From an uncultured Clostridia bacterium (lineage in GTDB: Bacteria; Bacillota; Clostridia; Christensenellales; Aristaeellaceae), in the NCBI GenBank assembly GCA_937906775.1, contig CALCUD010000009.1, positions 1 through 31,785 of the forward strand: a stretch of 31,785 nt of DNA, written 5' to 3'. A program made the translations under genes and the position numbers. Below the pieces are notes generated by a model. That model was not told where the DNA came from. It saw only the letters and a program-made list of their open reading frames with translations, and did not search any database. Positions 23,822 to 31,273 of this stretch are shown here, piece after piece (the stretch's first letter is position 1; each line of letters opens with the position of its first letter).

Positions 23822-23829
23822 TATGTCTA
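23801..23829 (-). promoter_or_regulatory. Promoter of the TRAP operon
   Basis: On the minus strand TAGACA (23824-23829) and TACAAT (23801-23806) are 17 bases apart; each matches consensus at five of six positions. Transcription would start near 23794, about 42 bases before the start codon. Confidence 0.65.
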
Positions 23830-23924
23830 TGCAAAATACAAGCGATTTTCGCTGAAAAGTATGCGATTGTTGCTTACATTTTCAGTCCGCCTCCTACATG
23901 AAGGCAATGAAAGGATGCTTTTAT

Positions 23925-24434
23925 ATGACAGTACGCGTTAATCTGTCCCCGAAGATCTTCCGCCGCTTCGCGATGTACGATACGTTCGTGCTGAAAAAGC
24001 GCTGGAAGCTGCCCGTCTTCTTCGCGCTGATCATGCTCGCGTTCGCCGCGGCCTGTTTCTTTCTTTCAAATAAAGAAGGGCATATCGGGATCGGGGTGCT
24101 GCTGACCGTGATCGGCGTCGGGCTTCCGGTCATCTGGTACGTGATGTTCCGGCTTTCCCTCCGGACGAGCGTCAAAGCGCAGAAACTGCCGCGCGCGGTC
24201 TATACGCTGATCTTCTCCGAGGAGGCCGTCGATATCCAGTCTGCGACCAGGGCGGAAGAGCATGTCCGCCTCCCGTGGGACAAAATCGCCCGGCTGATCC
24301 GGGATAAGGACTGCGTCTACCTTTACGCCACGGAGCAGAAGGCCTTCCTGCTTCCCGCCGGTCAGGCGGACGTGCCGGACGGTGAACTGTGGGATTATCT
24401 GGTCCGGCATACAGGTCACCGGGAAATGCAATGA
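23925..24434 (+). CDS. YcxB-like membrane protein
   Basis: This 169-residue protein has two transmembrane helices (about residues 30-47 and 56-75) and a C-terminal cytoplasmic domain of the YcxB type. In that domain short strands surround VDIQSATRAEEHVRLPWDKIARLIRDKDCVYLY, the usual 'W-x-x-I' core, then FLLPAGQADV. Function of the family is not known. I prefer the ATG at 23925, which has AAAGGA 9 bases ahead; an in-frame ATG at 23898 has no such site. It is followed 25 bases later by an MFS gene on the same strand and probably shares its transcript. The divergent TRAP promoter lies in the gap to its left. Confidence 0.75.
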   Translation: MTVRVNLSPKIFRRFAMYDTFVLKKRWKLPVFFALIMLAFAAACFFLSNKEGHIGIGVLLTVIGVGLPVIWYVMFRLSLRTSVKAQKLPRAVYTLIFSEEAVDIQSATRAEEHVRLPWDKIARLIRDKDCVYLYATEQKAFLLPAGQADVPDGELWDYLVRHTGHREMQ

Positions 24435-24459
24435 CCGGGTTCGGAATGAGGTGAGTGAA

Positions 24460-25689
24460 ATGTTCCGTTTTCTGAAAGATCTGAAACTCCAGGACCGTCC
24501 TGTCCTGCTGATTTGCTTCTTTGCCTTCTTCTGCAACGGCGCGGTCGCCCTGATCCTCGGATCCGTCATGCCGGATCTGAAGACGGCTTATCATCTCAGC
24601 GATACCGTCAGCGGGATCTTCCTTTCCGCCCACTCGATCGGGAACATGATCGCGGGTTTCACGAGCGCGCTCGTGCCGCTGTTCCTCGGAGAACGGCGGT
24701 CGATCATGCTGCTGTCCTCGCTGGCATTTCTCGGGCTGGCGGTTATGCTGCTCACGGGCAATCCGGTGCTGCTGCTCCTCGCGTTCGTTCTGACCGGCTT
24801 TGGCCGCGGCAGCGTGACAAACTTCAACAGCCGCACGGTCAACCGGATCACCGACGGCAGCCCCGCGGCGTCCAACCTGCTCCACGCCTCCTTCGCCATC
24901 GGCGCAATCGTGACGCCGCTGGTGTTCCTGCTGCTGAGCAATCTGATCTCCTGGCGGGCGGGCGTCCTGTCCGTCGTCGTCTGCGGAGCGATCAGCCTGT
25001 TTAACTTCAGCCGGATGAAGCTGGACAACGACCGGCCCGACCGGAAGGATAAAACGAACCGCACGTTGCGTTTTCTAAAGGATCCGGCCTTCCTGTTCCT
25101 GGCGGGGATGATGTTCTGTTATCTCTGCTCGGAATACGCGATCAACGGCTGGCTGGTCACCTATATCCAGAACAAGCCGGAGCTCATTGCCGCATTCACC
25201 GCGGACGGCGGGGAAGCGGCGACCGCCGTGAAGGCGTACAGCCAGGCCATGGCTACGCTCCTCTGGGCTATCATGCTCGTCGGCCGGCTCGGCTGCGCGG
25301 TGCTCAGCGTGAAAGTGCATCAGAAAAAGCTGATGTTCATCGCCTCGCTCGGCGTGGCGGTCTTCTTCATCCTGATGCTGAACGCCGCGTCCGTCCCCGC
25401 GGTGACCGTCTCGGTCGCGGGGCTCGGACTCTGCATGGCCGGGATCTGCCCGATGATCTATTCCGACGCCGCGCCGTTCACGAACGCCTATCCGATGGCG
25501 ACGAGCTGCCTGCTCGGGATCGGCTCCGTCGGCGCGATCCTGATGCCTACCGCGGTCGGCTCACTCGCGGATCATCTCGGCTTCGGCGGCGGCATGAGCG
25601 CCATCCTCGTGACGGTCATCCTGCTCTGCGTCTTCTCCCTGCTGAATCTGAAAACGAAAAAACCGTTCAGCTCTGAGATAAACAACTGA
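24460..25689 (+). CDS. Major facilitator superfamily transporter
   Basis: This 409-residue protein has about 12 hydrophobic helices in two halves and MFS features: a first helix with NGAVALILGSVMPDLK, the motif-A-like loop FLGERRSIMLL, and GFGRGSVTNFNSRTVNRI in helix 4-5. Helix 7 begins FLFLAGMMFCYLCSEYAINGWL. The pattern is closest to FucP/sugar-type symporters of gut Firmicutes. The ATG at 24460 follows GAGGTGAG; the frame is open further upstream but that stretch overlaps the YcxB-like gene. Substrate unknown; sugar or sugar acid is a guess. GC-rich codon use matches the carbohydrate genes. Confidence 0.85.
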   Translation: MFRFLKDLKLQDRPVLLICFFAFFCNGAVALILGSVMPDLKTAYHLSDTVSGIFLSAHSIGNMIAGFTSALVPLFLGERRSIMLLSSLAFLGLAVMLLTGNPVLLLLAFVLTGFGRGSVTNFNSRTVNRITDGSPAASNLLHASFAIGAIVTPLVFLLLSNLISWRAGVLSVVVCGAISLFNFSRMKLDNDRPDRKDKTNRTLRFLKDPAFLFLAGMMFCYLCSEYAINGWLVTYIQNKPELIAAFTADGGEAATAVKAYSQAMATLLWAIMLVGRLGCAVLSVKVHQKKLMFIASLGVAVFFILMLNAASVPAVTVSVAGLGLCMAGICPMIYSDAAPFTNAYPMATSCLLGIGSVGAILMPTAVGSLADHLGFGGGMSAILVTVILLCVFSLLNLKTKKPFSSEINN

Positions 25690-25704
25690 GCGGAGCTTTT
25701 CCCC

Positions 25705-25800
25705 TCACCTGCCGAGCAGATACGTTGCGGCCTCGTCCGCCGCGCGGATCACCCAGGCGAGCGGATAATCCGTATAGGAACAGTCCCTGATCATATCGGT
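25705..25800 (-). pseudogene. C-terminal remnant of an unidentified gene
   Basis: The minus strand encodes TDMIRDCSYTDYPLAWVI... through AADEAATYLLGR and a stop, in GC-rich host-like codons. The frame loses coherence at about 25801, where composition changes to AT-rich and the winged-helix fragment begins. It is therefore the last 31 codons of a gene whose body was replaced. I do not recognise the family. Confidence 0.45.
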
Positions 25801-25810
25801 GAAAGATCGG

Positions 25811-26128
25811 TTATTTCACCAAATACTTTTTGCTTTCGCCTCTTCCGACAACCTTAATCAGTCCGAGATCTCGCATCTGCTTTGCAACAGTAAAAGTGCG
25901 GGTCTTTTTCAGTCCAAGCAAGTCGCTGATTTCTTTTTCGGTGATCTGTCCATTTTCCCTGACATTATCAAGCACCTTCTGCATCTGCGCGGTGACCGCA
26001 ACAACGCTTTCCGGCGCTGCCGCAGGAGTGGCATTCATATTTGGCAAGATAATTTTGAAGGTATTGGAGGTGACCTCTATCTGTGGCTGTTCTGTGCAGA
26101 CAGCATACAGAAGTTTCATACTGTTCAA
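25811..26128 (-). pseudogene. C-terminal winged-helix fragment of an AlbA_2/ATPase-type regulator
   Basis: The last about 90 codons read QIEVTSNTFKIILPNMN, then a linker, then a winged helix: QKVLDNVRENGQITEKEISDLLGLKKTRTFTVAKQMRDLGLIKVVGRGESKKYLVK. The 'EVTxNTFKIILPN' strand pair followed by a helix-turn-helix is how proteins with an AlbA_2 (Schlafen-like) and a GHKL ATPase domain end. The ATPase and AlbA_2 parts (300 or more residues) are not upstream; the TnpV-like tail abuts it instead. A matching middle fragment, on the same strand and in the right order, lies at 26898-27107. The frame is open at its N-terminus but has no ribosome binding site. Confidence 0.6.
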
Positions 26129-26129
26129 C

Positions 26130-26262
26130 TCAATCGTATATCAAGTCAGACAAAATGCCTTCTTCGGCACAGGCTTTCAGATTGTTCATCAACCCGACCC
26201 AACGAATTGGGTCCTTTGCTTTCAATTTCTCGGTCATGCCTTCAGAACCGTTTGCTGTTAAC
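26130..26262 (-). pseudogene. TnpV-like transposon protein tail
   Basis: The minus strand reads SEGMTEKLKAKDPIRWVGLMNNLKACAEE... and ends ILSDLIYD-stop. This matches the C-terminus of the small TnpV protein common on clostridial transposons (GxTExLKAxxxxxWVxxMNNxxxxAxExxxxExIY). The frame stays open upstream but resembles nothing, and the N-terminal two thirds are missing. It marks a former mobile-element insertion at this place. Confidence 0.5.
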
Positions 26263-26341
26263 ACTTGATAGAATCGGTCCTTCACTATATATTTACCTAT
26301 GTAGAGAAGAATTCGCTGATAGTGAACTGGTAAAGACTTCA

Positions 26342-26364
26342 GTTATTAAGAAATACCTAATAAC
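26342..26364. repeat. Short inverted repeat upstream of the BRO fragment
   Basis: GTTATTA (26342-26348) and TAATAAC (26358-26364) form a 7-bp inverted repeat with a 9-base spacer. It could be a hairpin or an operator of the BRO-type gene, about 80 bases upstream of its ATG. Confidence 0.3.
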
Positions 26365-26444
26365 TGCCACTGATTGTTAACTACGTTAGTATTGCACATT
26401 ATGTATGAACATGAAAACCGCTTGCGTAACAAGGAGCGTTATCC

Positions 26445-26552
26445 ATGCCCAAGATTCCCATTCGTTTCTTCAATGATCGGGAGGTGCGGGCCGTTTGGAA
26501 TGAGAATGATTCCAAATGGTATTTCAGCGTATCGTCTGCAGACGCTGATTGA
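26445..26552 (+). pseudogene. N-terminal fragment of a BRO-family (phage/plasmid-type) gene
   Basis: A good AAGGAG site precedes an ATG giving MPKIPIRFFNDREVRAVW, then NENDSKWYFSV, the standard opening of clostridial BRO-N-domain proteins (usually followed by VDIVGVLTE). After WYFSV the sequence becomes the reverse complement of the end of the next fragment, so the frame reads SSADAD and stops. The gene thus ends after 29 genuine residues at an inverted junction near 26531. Confidence 0.65.
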
Positions 26553-26911
26553 CCCAGTCGGGCGAATAACCTTTTTTTGCATAGGTTTCAAGAACTCTGT
26601 CAATTGTCAGTTCGGGATCTATCATTTCTTCAATGCGATCACGGCCGATTTGCGCCAGCCACATTTTGAACGGCTCTGCCTTTTTAGAAGGAACCGACTG
26701 AATAATGCGAAGCAGTTGCTCCGTATTGGCTACATCAGTATTATATCTTTTTCCGTCCTTCGGAGATTTCATTTTCAGTTGGTTACAATTTGTAACCAAC
26801 TCAGCGCCCTCGTTCTTCAGGTGTTTCTTGAGTACTTTCCAGTAATCACGTGCACCATCAAAGGTTCGTTGTTCAGTCAGCACACCGATAACATCCACTA
26901 TAGAAAAATAC
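26532..26911 (-). pseudogene. Core fragment of a second BRO-family gene, opposite strand
   Basis: The minus strand reads WYFSIVDVIGVLTEQ, then ARDYWKVLKKHLKNEG, ELVTNCNQLKMKSPKDGK, TDVANTEQLLRIIQSVP, AEPFKMWLAQIGRDRIEEM and WVNQRLQTI. This is the core of a BRO-N protein, cut at both ends. Its WYFSI codons (TGG TAT TTT TCT ATA) differ from those of the WYFSV in the plus-strand fragment (TGG TAT TTC AGC GTA). Both pieces carry this stretch, so they came from two related genes rather than one inverted gene. The left edge joins the plus-strand fragment head to tail; the right edge joins the AlbA_2-type fragment through shared bases AATGGTATT. Confidence 0.65.
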
Positions 26912-27107
26912 CATTCTTATCCGAGTAGGCTGCCGCTCCAATACTGCGAAGAAATTCATTGTCATCCAACCGCAGAAACGGATGGCTGTCCTTCAGAGAA
27001 GCAAAGATATTCCGGTAGGCATGTACAGAATCCATATTGAATATATCCATACCGATATGATCGATCAAAGACATATCAACCTTGTCATCCGCCTGGTTCC
27101 GAAGCAT
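26898..27107 (-). pseudogene. Middle fragment of an AlbA_2/ATPase-type regulator
   Basis: The minus strand reads VDMSLIDHIGMDIFNMDSVHAYRN, then FASLKDSHPFLRLDDNEFLRSIGAAAYSDKNG. This resembles the linker that follows the AlbA_2 domain in AlbA_2/GHKL-type transcription regulators ('...HSYRNRF...DDEFLxxIGAA...'). It breaks off where such proteins continue RPTxAGLLMFG. The downstream end is fused to the BRO core; the upstream end is joined near 27115 to a methyltransferase fragment. Together with 25811-26128 it probably represents one gene whose centre was replaced. Confidence 0.55.
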
Positions 27108-27111
27108 AGTT

Positions 27112-27324
27112 TTAACCTGTATGCGAGTGCAATGGATACGGATAGAATTCTGTTGAACCTACGATTCCTGAAAGCATATGCTCATCATAGTCCTCCAGGC
27201 GCGCCGCGAAAAAGGCATCCATTTTTTCAAGCATTCTGTCGTGTCCCCCCCTGGCAAACACGGTGCCATTGTAGTATTCGCGATATAGCAGTTCAGTAAA
27301 CCCGGAACGGATTACTCTATCCAT
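27112..27324 (-). pseudogene. N-terminal fragment of a SAM methyltransferase
   Basis: The frame starting at the ATG at 27324 reads MDRVIRSGFTELLYREYYNG, then RMLEKMDAFFAARLEDYDEHML and STEFYPY, before ending PLHSHTG-stop. 'KMDAFFxARxxxYDEHML...FYPY' is the segment that comes just before the SAM-binding motif (LDLGCGTG) in a common clostridial methyltransferase family. Motif I and everything after it is missing. Its ATG overlaps the end of the TIGR04076-like gene (stop at 27312), so the two were once an operon. There is no separate ribosome binding site for the overlapping ATG. Confidence 0.5.
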
Positions 27325-27560
27325 TCTCCATGAATATGGACCCTGCATTCGTCCGGACACACTGCATCAAAACATCTGGCGCGTGCTGTACCATAATCAA
27401 GCACAGCCCCGTTCTTTAGCGCATAAACGGATGGATAGATCGTATTCCATAACTCGTGACACAGCGGAGGGCACAAATCGTCCACAACGAATGTATCTCC
27501 CGCCTTCACATATCCGCATCTGCAATTGCTTTCCGTAACCGTCAGTTTGACTTTACTCAT
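27312..27560 (-). CDS. TIGR04076-family small protein
   Basis: This 82-residue protein reads SKVKLTVTESNCRCGYVKAGDTF, DDLCPPLCHELWNTIYPSVYALKNG and CFDAVCPDECRVHIHGEWIE. Spaced cysteines, a 'CPPLCHxxWxxIYP' centre and a C-terminal CPDxxR-V are the pattern of the TIGR04076 family, found in many anaerobes and of unknown function. The cysteines may bind a metal. GAGGG lies 7 bases before the ATG at 27560. It follows the methyltransferase gene by 22 bases and overlaps the next methyltransferase fragment, a layout suggesting a functional link to methylation. Confidence 0.75.
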   Translation of the reverse strand: MSKVKLTVTESNCRCGYVKAGDTFVVDDLCPPLCHELWNTIYPSVYALKNGAVLDYGTARARCFDAVCPDECRVHIHGEWIE

Positions 27561-27582
27561 ATACATACCCTCATCAACAGAC

Positions 27583-28431
27583 TCAATTCTTGATTCCCCG
27601 AACGATCATAGTAACCGACACCGACGTATCCCACTGCTTGATTCCCTCACGGTACAAACGGATCCGTTCATCATATTTGTCGTTGACTGCCTTGATTGCG
27701 CTTTGATCCTCTGTCGAATGAGCGGATGCAATGGCTTCAAGGTCATTCTGCCGCATAGCCTCGATCATTGTTTCGGCCATTCCGGCCGGATATTTCGGGT
27801 CATCCGGCGTGAGATCGATCACCGCGTAATTTGTCATTACGTTTGTAAAGCCATGCTGTTCCATCGAAGCCGGAAGCTCCGCCTCTGTCATGGGAAACCT
27901 GCAAACGCCGTACTTTTCCAATTCATCTTCCTGTTCAACTTTTTCCCAAAACAGTATTTCTTCTTCTGTCTTCGCCAGACAAGGTGCTTTGCAATGCAGT
28001 CCTTTTCTGGCAGACAGGCAAAGACAGATCCCGCCCGGCCTTAATACCCGGTATTGCTCTCCCCAAAAACTGTCAGGGTCGATGTGCTCCGATACTGTAT
28101 TGGAAATCGTCACATCGAATGAATTGTCCGCAAAAGGAAGGTGCTCAGCCTCGCCTTCAACGCAATGAATGTCAGTTGAATTTTGTTTGCAAAAAGCCAG
28201 GAAGTTACTGTCTCTGTCCAATGCTGTAATATGCGCATGTGGGTACCACCTGTGCAAGGCCTCCGCAAGCGCCCCGGGACCGCAGCCGATTTCAAGCACC
28301 TTTATTTCGGCTTCCCGATCAAGATCGAAAGCCTTTTCATACCTTGAGAAAAACATATCGTCAAACCTAAGGCTGCGGCTGAGATAAAGCGTCTGTATTC
28401 CCTGAATATGCTCTGACCAAACAGTATCCAT
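27583..28431 (-). CDS. Class I SAM-dependent methyltransferase
   Basis: This 282-residue protein has a complete methyltransferase core. VLEIGCGPGALAEALHRW is motif I, ITALDRDSNFL the second strand, FDVTISNTVSEHIDPDSFW motif II, and RVLRPGGICLCLSARKGL the third. The C-terminal half carries an unusual insertion rich in Glu and Cys and a long helical end. ATG at 28431 is preferred: GGAGG lies 6 bases before it, within an upstream alternative start (28443). The acceptor is unknown. It is the first gene of a small unit with the TIGR04076-like gene. Confidence 0.85.
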   Translation of the reverse strand: MDTVWSEHIQGIQTLYLSRSLRFDDMFFSRYEKAFDLDREAEIKVLEIGCGPGALAEALHRWYPHAHITALDRDSNFLAFCKQNSTDIHCVEGEAEHLPFADNSFDVTISNTVSEHIDPDSFWGEQYRVLRPGGICLCLSARKGLHCKAPCLAKTEEEILFWEKVEQEDELEKYGVCRFPMTEAELPASMEQHGFTNVMTNYAVIDLTPDDPKYPAGMAETMIEAMRQNDLEAIASAHSTEDQSAIKAVNDKYDERIRLYREGIKQWDTSVSVTMIVRGIKN

Positions 28432-28559
28432 AGCATCCTCCATTCGTTCTGAATTGGTCTCCGTATATACCGACACAGATCATATTGGACCCAGACTGTA
28501 TTTGCCCTGATAGATCTTTTGGCTCTTTCCGAGGTTACTTTACTCCACGCCTTGCCAAT

Positions 28560-29495
28560 TTACTCAGCAATGGTACCGGTTGCAAGCAAATTGTCCTTGC
28601 CCATACCGCATACATACGGATTGGAATCAAACTGATAGCAAAAATCCAGGAAGTCTTTCTTCTGTTCCGGATCATTCATCAGTTTCACCAGAATTTCATG
28701 GGGAATGGTTCGCGCATATGCACCGGGACCGGAAAGACGGGTGTTTTTTACGCCGCACTCCCGCATAATCTTCTCCAGCTCATCCGGCATGAATGTATAG
28801 GTAATGCACCACGGTGCCCCACCGTTTTCATATTCATCGATTTCATCCTGTCCGCCCATTAACCCGTCCGAAAAGACCTGCTCCGCCCGTTGTTTGTTGA
28901 AATGGAATGAAGCAATTGCGTTTTCACGTTTGGCAACGCACCACTTCACAAAAGGATCATCGGAATTTTCGTCCAGGATAAACTGGTTTTTCTGAACCGG
29001 ATTACACAGATACGGTAGCGAGCCCATCCGGCTGGAAACACTGAACATGGCCCGTTTGCGTGCAATACGGATCAACTCCCGAATGACTTTTTCCTGGTTC
29101 GGATATGTGTAGGAAATCGGTGCGTCAAACGAAATGACCAAATCAAAAGAGTGATCCGCATATGCGTTCAAATCCTCCAGCGCACCTTTGACAAAAGTGA
29201 TCCTGTCAGAGACTTCTTCTGTTTCAGCCAATTCCTTTGCCTTATTGATCATTGGCTGTGAAATATCAAAATGCGTCACTTCACAGCCCAACTTGGCCAA
29301 TAGGATTGAAAAACGTCCGCTGCCGGCTCCTCCGTCAAACACGGTTTTCACGCCTTCCAAATTCTCCAGCAGTTTTCGCTGCAAATGATCTTTCTGAATA
29401 ATATCGTCTATGTAGGTTCGTTCACGACGGCTTTCCAGTTCTCCTTTATCAGGGAGATTCCACTGCCGTTCAGAAATCTTTTGACTGTAATCCAT
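28560..29495 (-). CDS. Class I SAM-dependent methyltransferase
   Basis: This 311-residue protein has motif I VFDGGAGSGRFSILLAKLGCEVTHFDIS (split by a Gly-rich loop), a second-strand DRITFVKGALEDL, and motif II FDLVISFDAPISYTYP. A large C-terminal domain with WCVAKRENAIASFHFNKQRAEQVF and CQFDSNPYVCGMGKDNLLATG follows. The long extension after the core suggests a dedicated substrate-binding cap. AAAGGGATAAGG precedes the ATG. The acceptor is unknown. It belongs to the cluster of transferase genes between 17.9 and 29.9 kb and is AT-richer than the left half. Between it and the next methyltransferase (28432-28559) I see nothing. Confidence 0.85.
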   Translation of the reverse strand: MDYSQKISERQWNLPDKGELESRRERTYIDDIIQKDHLQRKLLENLEGVKTVFDGGAGSGRFSILLAKLGCEVTHFDISQPMINKAKELAETEEVSDRITFVKGALEDLNAYADHSFDLVISFDAPISYTYPNQEKVIRELIRIARKRAMFSVSSRMGSLPYLCNPVQKNQFILDENSDDPFVKWCVAKRENAIASFHFNKQRAEQVFSDGLMGGQDEIDEYENGGAPWCITYTFMPDELEKIMRECGVKNTRLSGPGAYARTIPHEILVKLMNDPEQKKDFLDFCYQFDSNPYVCGMGKDNLLATGTIAE

Positions 29496-29524
29496 GCCTT
29501 ATCCCTTTCCCGGCAAAACCGGAT

Positions 29525-29860
29525 TCAACATGTTCTGATTTCAAAGGCAACAACACCGTATTTTATGATCATTTCGTCCAAATAATATGGCAGCATGTCT
29601 TTCGGGTCAGCTGGCTCATCTTCATCATATCCGATTGAGACCTTACTGTGATGCCTGTACAATTCCTCAAACGATGGATACCGATAGATATTGGTGACCA
29701 AACATTCAACCTTTTCGTTATTGCTTATATCTGTAAACAGGATGAGATCCCCTGCTGATACAGACGATCGCTTTTCATCCAACAATCGCATTTCTATCGT
29801 CTTTGTTTGTTCGGCGATTTTTACAAAAGGATCATGCTGTAATCTCATTTCATGCCTCAT
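29525..29860 (-). CDS. ASCH-domain protein
   Basis: This 111-residue protein begins MRHEMRLQHDPFVKIAEQTKTIEMRLLDEKR, then GDLILFTD, VECLVTNIYRYPSFEELY and YGVVAFEI. The 'M-L-x-x-PF-x-x-I-x-x-G-x-KTIE-x-R' opening with a conserved KTIEMR is the ASCH fold, a PUA-like RNA-binding barrel. Known relatives include amidohydrolases for acetylated cytidine, and proteins with a suspected role in RNA-linked regulation. I put the start at the ATG at 29860, 8 bases after GGAGG; an in-frame TTG at 29875 is less likely. Function here is unknown. Confidence 0.8.
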   Translation of the reverse strand: MRHEMRLQHDPFVKIAEQTKTIEMRLLDEKRSSVSAGDLILFTDISNNEKVECLVTNIYRYPSFEELYRHHSKVSIGYDEDEPADPKDMLPYYLDEMIIKYGVVAFEIRTC

Positions 29861-29958
29861 GAACGAGTCCTCCAAATTCCTGTTTGGTACTTACTTTACT
29901 TCATTCACATCTATCCATTGATGACTTGACTCACAAGACGCAGGCAAACTGGAATTTG

Positions 29959-31155
29959 TCAAATTGATTGCAGCAATTTCTTATAAGTAAAATCCATTCC
30001 GAAAGATCCAAGCGGAGCGGTAATGAGAATGGAAAGCACCGATACTGAAAGCACAATGTTTCCGCAAGAAAGTCCGAGAGACAGCGGCACCGAACCGATT
30101 GCAGCCTGCACGGTCGCTTTTGGCAGATAGGTGATAACGCAGTAGAGTTTTTCTTTGCGGTTGAGATTAGTACCGATGAGGCAAATAAGCACCCCGACCG
30201 AACGGAAGACAAGGGCGATAAGGATCATCAGCAACGCCATCAGACCGGCGTTCAGCGTATACCGGATATCCACCGCTGCGCCGACCAGCACAAAGAGAAT
30301 GATTTCTGTAGCGAGCCAGAGACGCCCATATTTTGCCGACAGATCGTCCGACACTTCCTTGCGGCAGCGTAGTTGTACCACACAAGCCATGCTCATCACG
30401 GCAAGCAGTCCCGAAATCGAAACCGTTCCTTCGAGCCAGGTTTCGATCGCCATCAAAAGAAATGCCACACCGAGCAGGATGATCGTTTTAATGCTTTGAC
30501 GAATGGAATTTCCTCTTTTGTGTGCAAGTTCAAAAAGAAAGGCGATCAAAAAACCGAAAATTGCACCGAGCAGGATGCCTAGAGTAATCGAAATCGGGAT
30601 ATTCACAAAGTCCATCACATTTACCGAGCCGCCCTGTGCCATTCCGATGAAGGTGGAAAATAGCACGATAACGAACACATCGTCAAGGGATGCTCCGGCA
30701 AGGATGAGCTGTGGAATTTGCTTGTCCGTTCCATAGTTTTCTTCCATCAACTGCACCATTCTGGGAACAACGACCGCCGGTGAAACGGCACCGAGAACTG
30801 CTCCCATAATAGCGGCTTCTAATACCGTGATATGCAGCAGCAGCGGAGCAAGTAAAATGAATGCGCTGATTTCAAACAACGCCGGCAAGAAGGACATCAG
30901 AATTGCCGGCCTGCCAACTTTTTTCACATCGGAAATGTTCAGTGACAATCCGGCTTTGATTAGAATGATGATCAGTGCCATTTGCCGCAGCTCCGATGAA
31001 ACTCCGAGTATTTGCGGGTCAAGCAAATCAAGGACGAACGGTCCGAGAACAATGCCCGTTACGAGCATACCGATGATTCGGGGAAGCTTGATTTTGTGGC
31101 AAATGAAAGCCATAGAAAGTCCTACAAGAAAAATCAGAGATAATGAAGTGAGCAT
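29959..31155 (-). CDS. Cation:proton antiporter (CPA family)
   Basis: This 398-residue membrane protein has about 12-13 hydrophobic segments. Near the N-terminus it reads HKIKLPRIIGMLVTGIVLGP, and then ALIIILIKAGLSLN, the CPA-family segment around the discontinuous helix. Later are LGAVSPAVVVPRM and GASLDDVFVIVLFSTF, whose Asp-Asp pair sits where cation/proton binding occurs, and YLPKATVQAAIGSVPL with a Lys in helix 10. It exchanges H+ for Na+ or K+. GGAGG lies 6 bases before the ATG at 31155. Its leader is the predicted fluoride riboswitch, so it is probably induced by fluoride. Antiporters of this type are among the genes known to follow fluoride riboswitches. It is more AT-rich than the left half of the window. 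Confidence 0.9.
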   Translation of the reverse strand: MLTSLSLIFLVGLSMAFICHKIKLPRIIGMLVTGIVLGPFVLDLLDPQILGVSSELRQMALIIILIKAGLSLNISDVKKVGRPAILMSFLPALFEISAFILLAPLLLHITVLEAAIMGAVLGAVSPAVVVPRMVQLMEENYGTDKQIPQLILAGASLDDVFVIVLFSTFIGMAQGGSVNVMDFVNIPISITLGILLGAIFGFLIAFLFELAHKRGNSIRQSIKTIILLGVAFLLMAIETWLEGTVSISGLLAVMSMACVVQLRCRKEVSDDLSAKYGRLWLATEIILFVLVGAAVDIRYTLNAGLMALLMILIALVFRSVGVLICLIGTNLNRKEKLYCVITYLPKATVQAAIGSVPLSLGLSCGNIVLSVSVLSILITAPLGSFGMDFTYKKLLQSI

Positions 31156-31176
31156 ATAAATCCTCCAAAGAATGTG

Positions 31177-31266
31177 AAAAGCCGACAGCTTCTGCATATG
31201 GTTGCAGAAGTCATCAGCTTTTAATAAGCGGTTTAGGTATTACTACCAGGGGAGAACATCATTCCC
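31177..31266 (-). promoter_or_regulatory. Fluoride (crcB-type) riboswitch with terminator-like expression platform
   Basis: On the minus strand the leader shows the crcB pattern. P2 is GGGAAUGAUGUUCUCCC (31250-31266), close to the known GGCGAUGGNGUUCGCC. A connector follows, then UAAACCGCUU..., and AGCUGAUGACUUCUGC (near 31203-31219), matching the known AGCUAAUGACNCCUAC. P3 is the GCUU/AAGC hairpin. The expected pseudoknot GAUGU/ACUUC pairs with one U-U mismatch. Unusually, a small hairpin (GGUA-GUAA-UACC) is inserted in the connector. Downstream, CUUCUGCA/UGCAGAAG (31203-31210 with 31189-31196) forms a hairpin using the aptamer's 3' arm, extended by AAAAGCUGA with UCGGCUUUU; it could stop transcription unless fluoride stabilises the aptamer. 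Match is from memory of the motif. Confidence 0.72.
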
Positions 31267-31273
31267 TTTTCCT

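Noticed and set aside
25811..27107. One long intact AlbA_2/ATPase gene interrupted by a simple insertion
   Set aside because: Removing the middle does not rejoin the two parts; roughly the whole ATPase domain is missing, so sequence was replaced rather than only inserted.
17966..29875. Integron-like cassette array
   Set aside because: Gene orientations change, no integrase is present and I see no repeated attC-like hairpins between genes.
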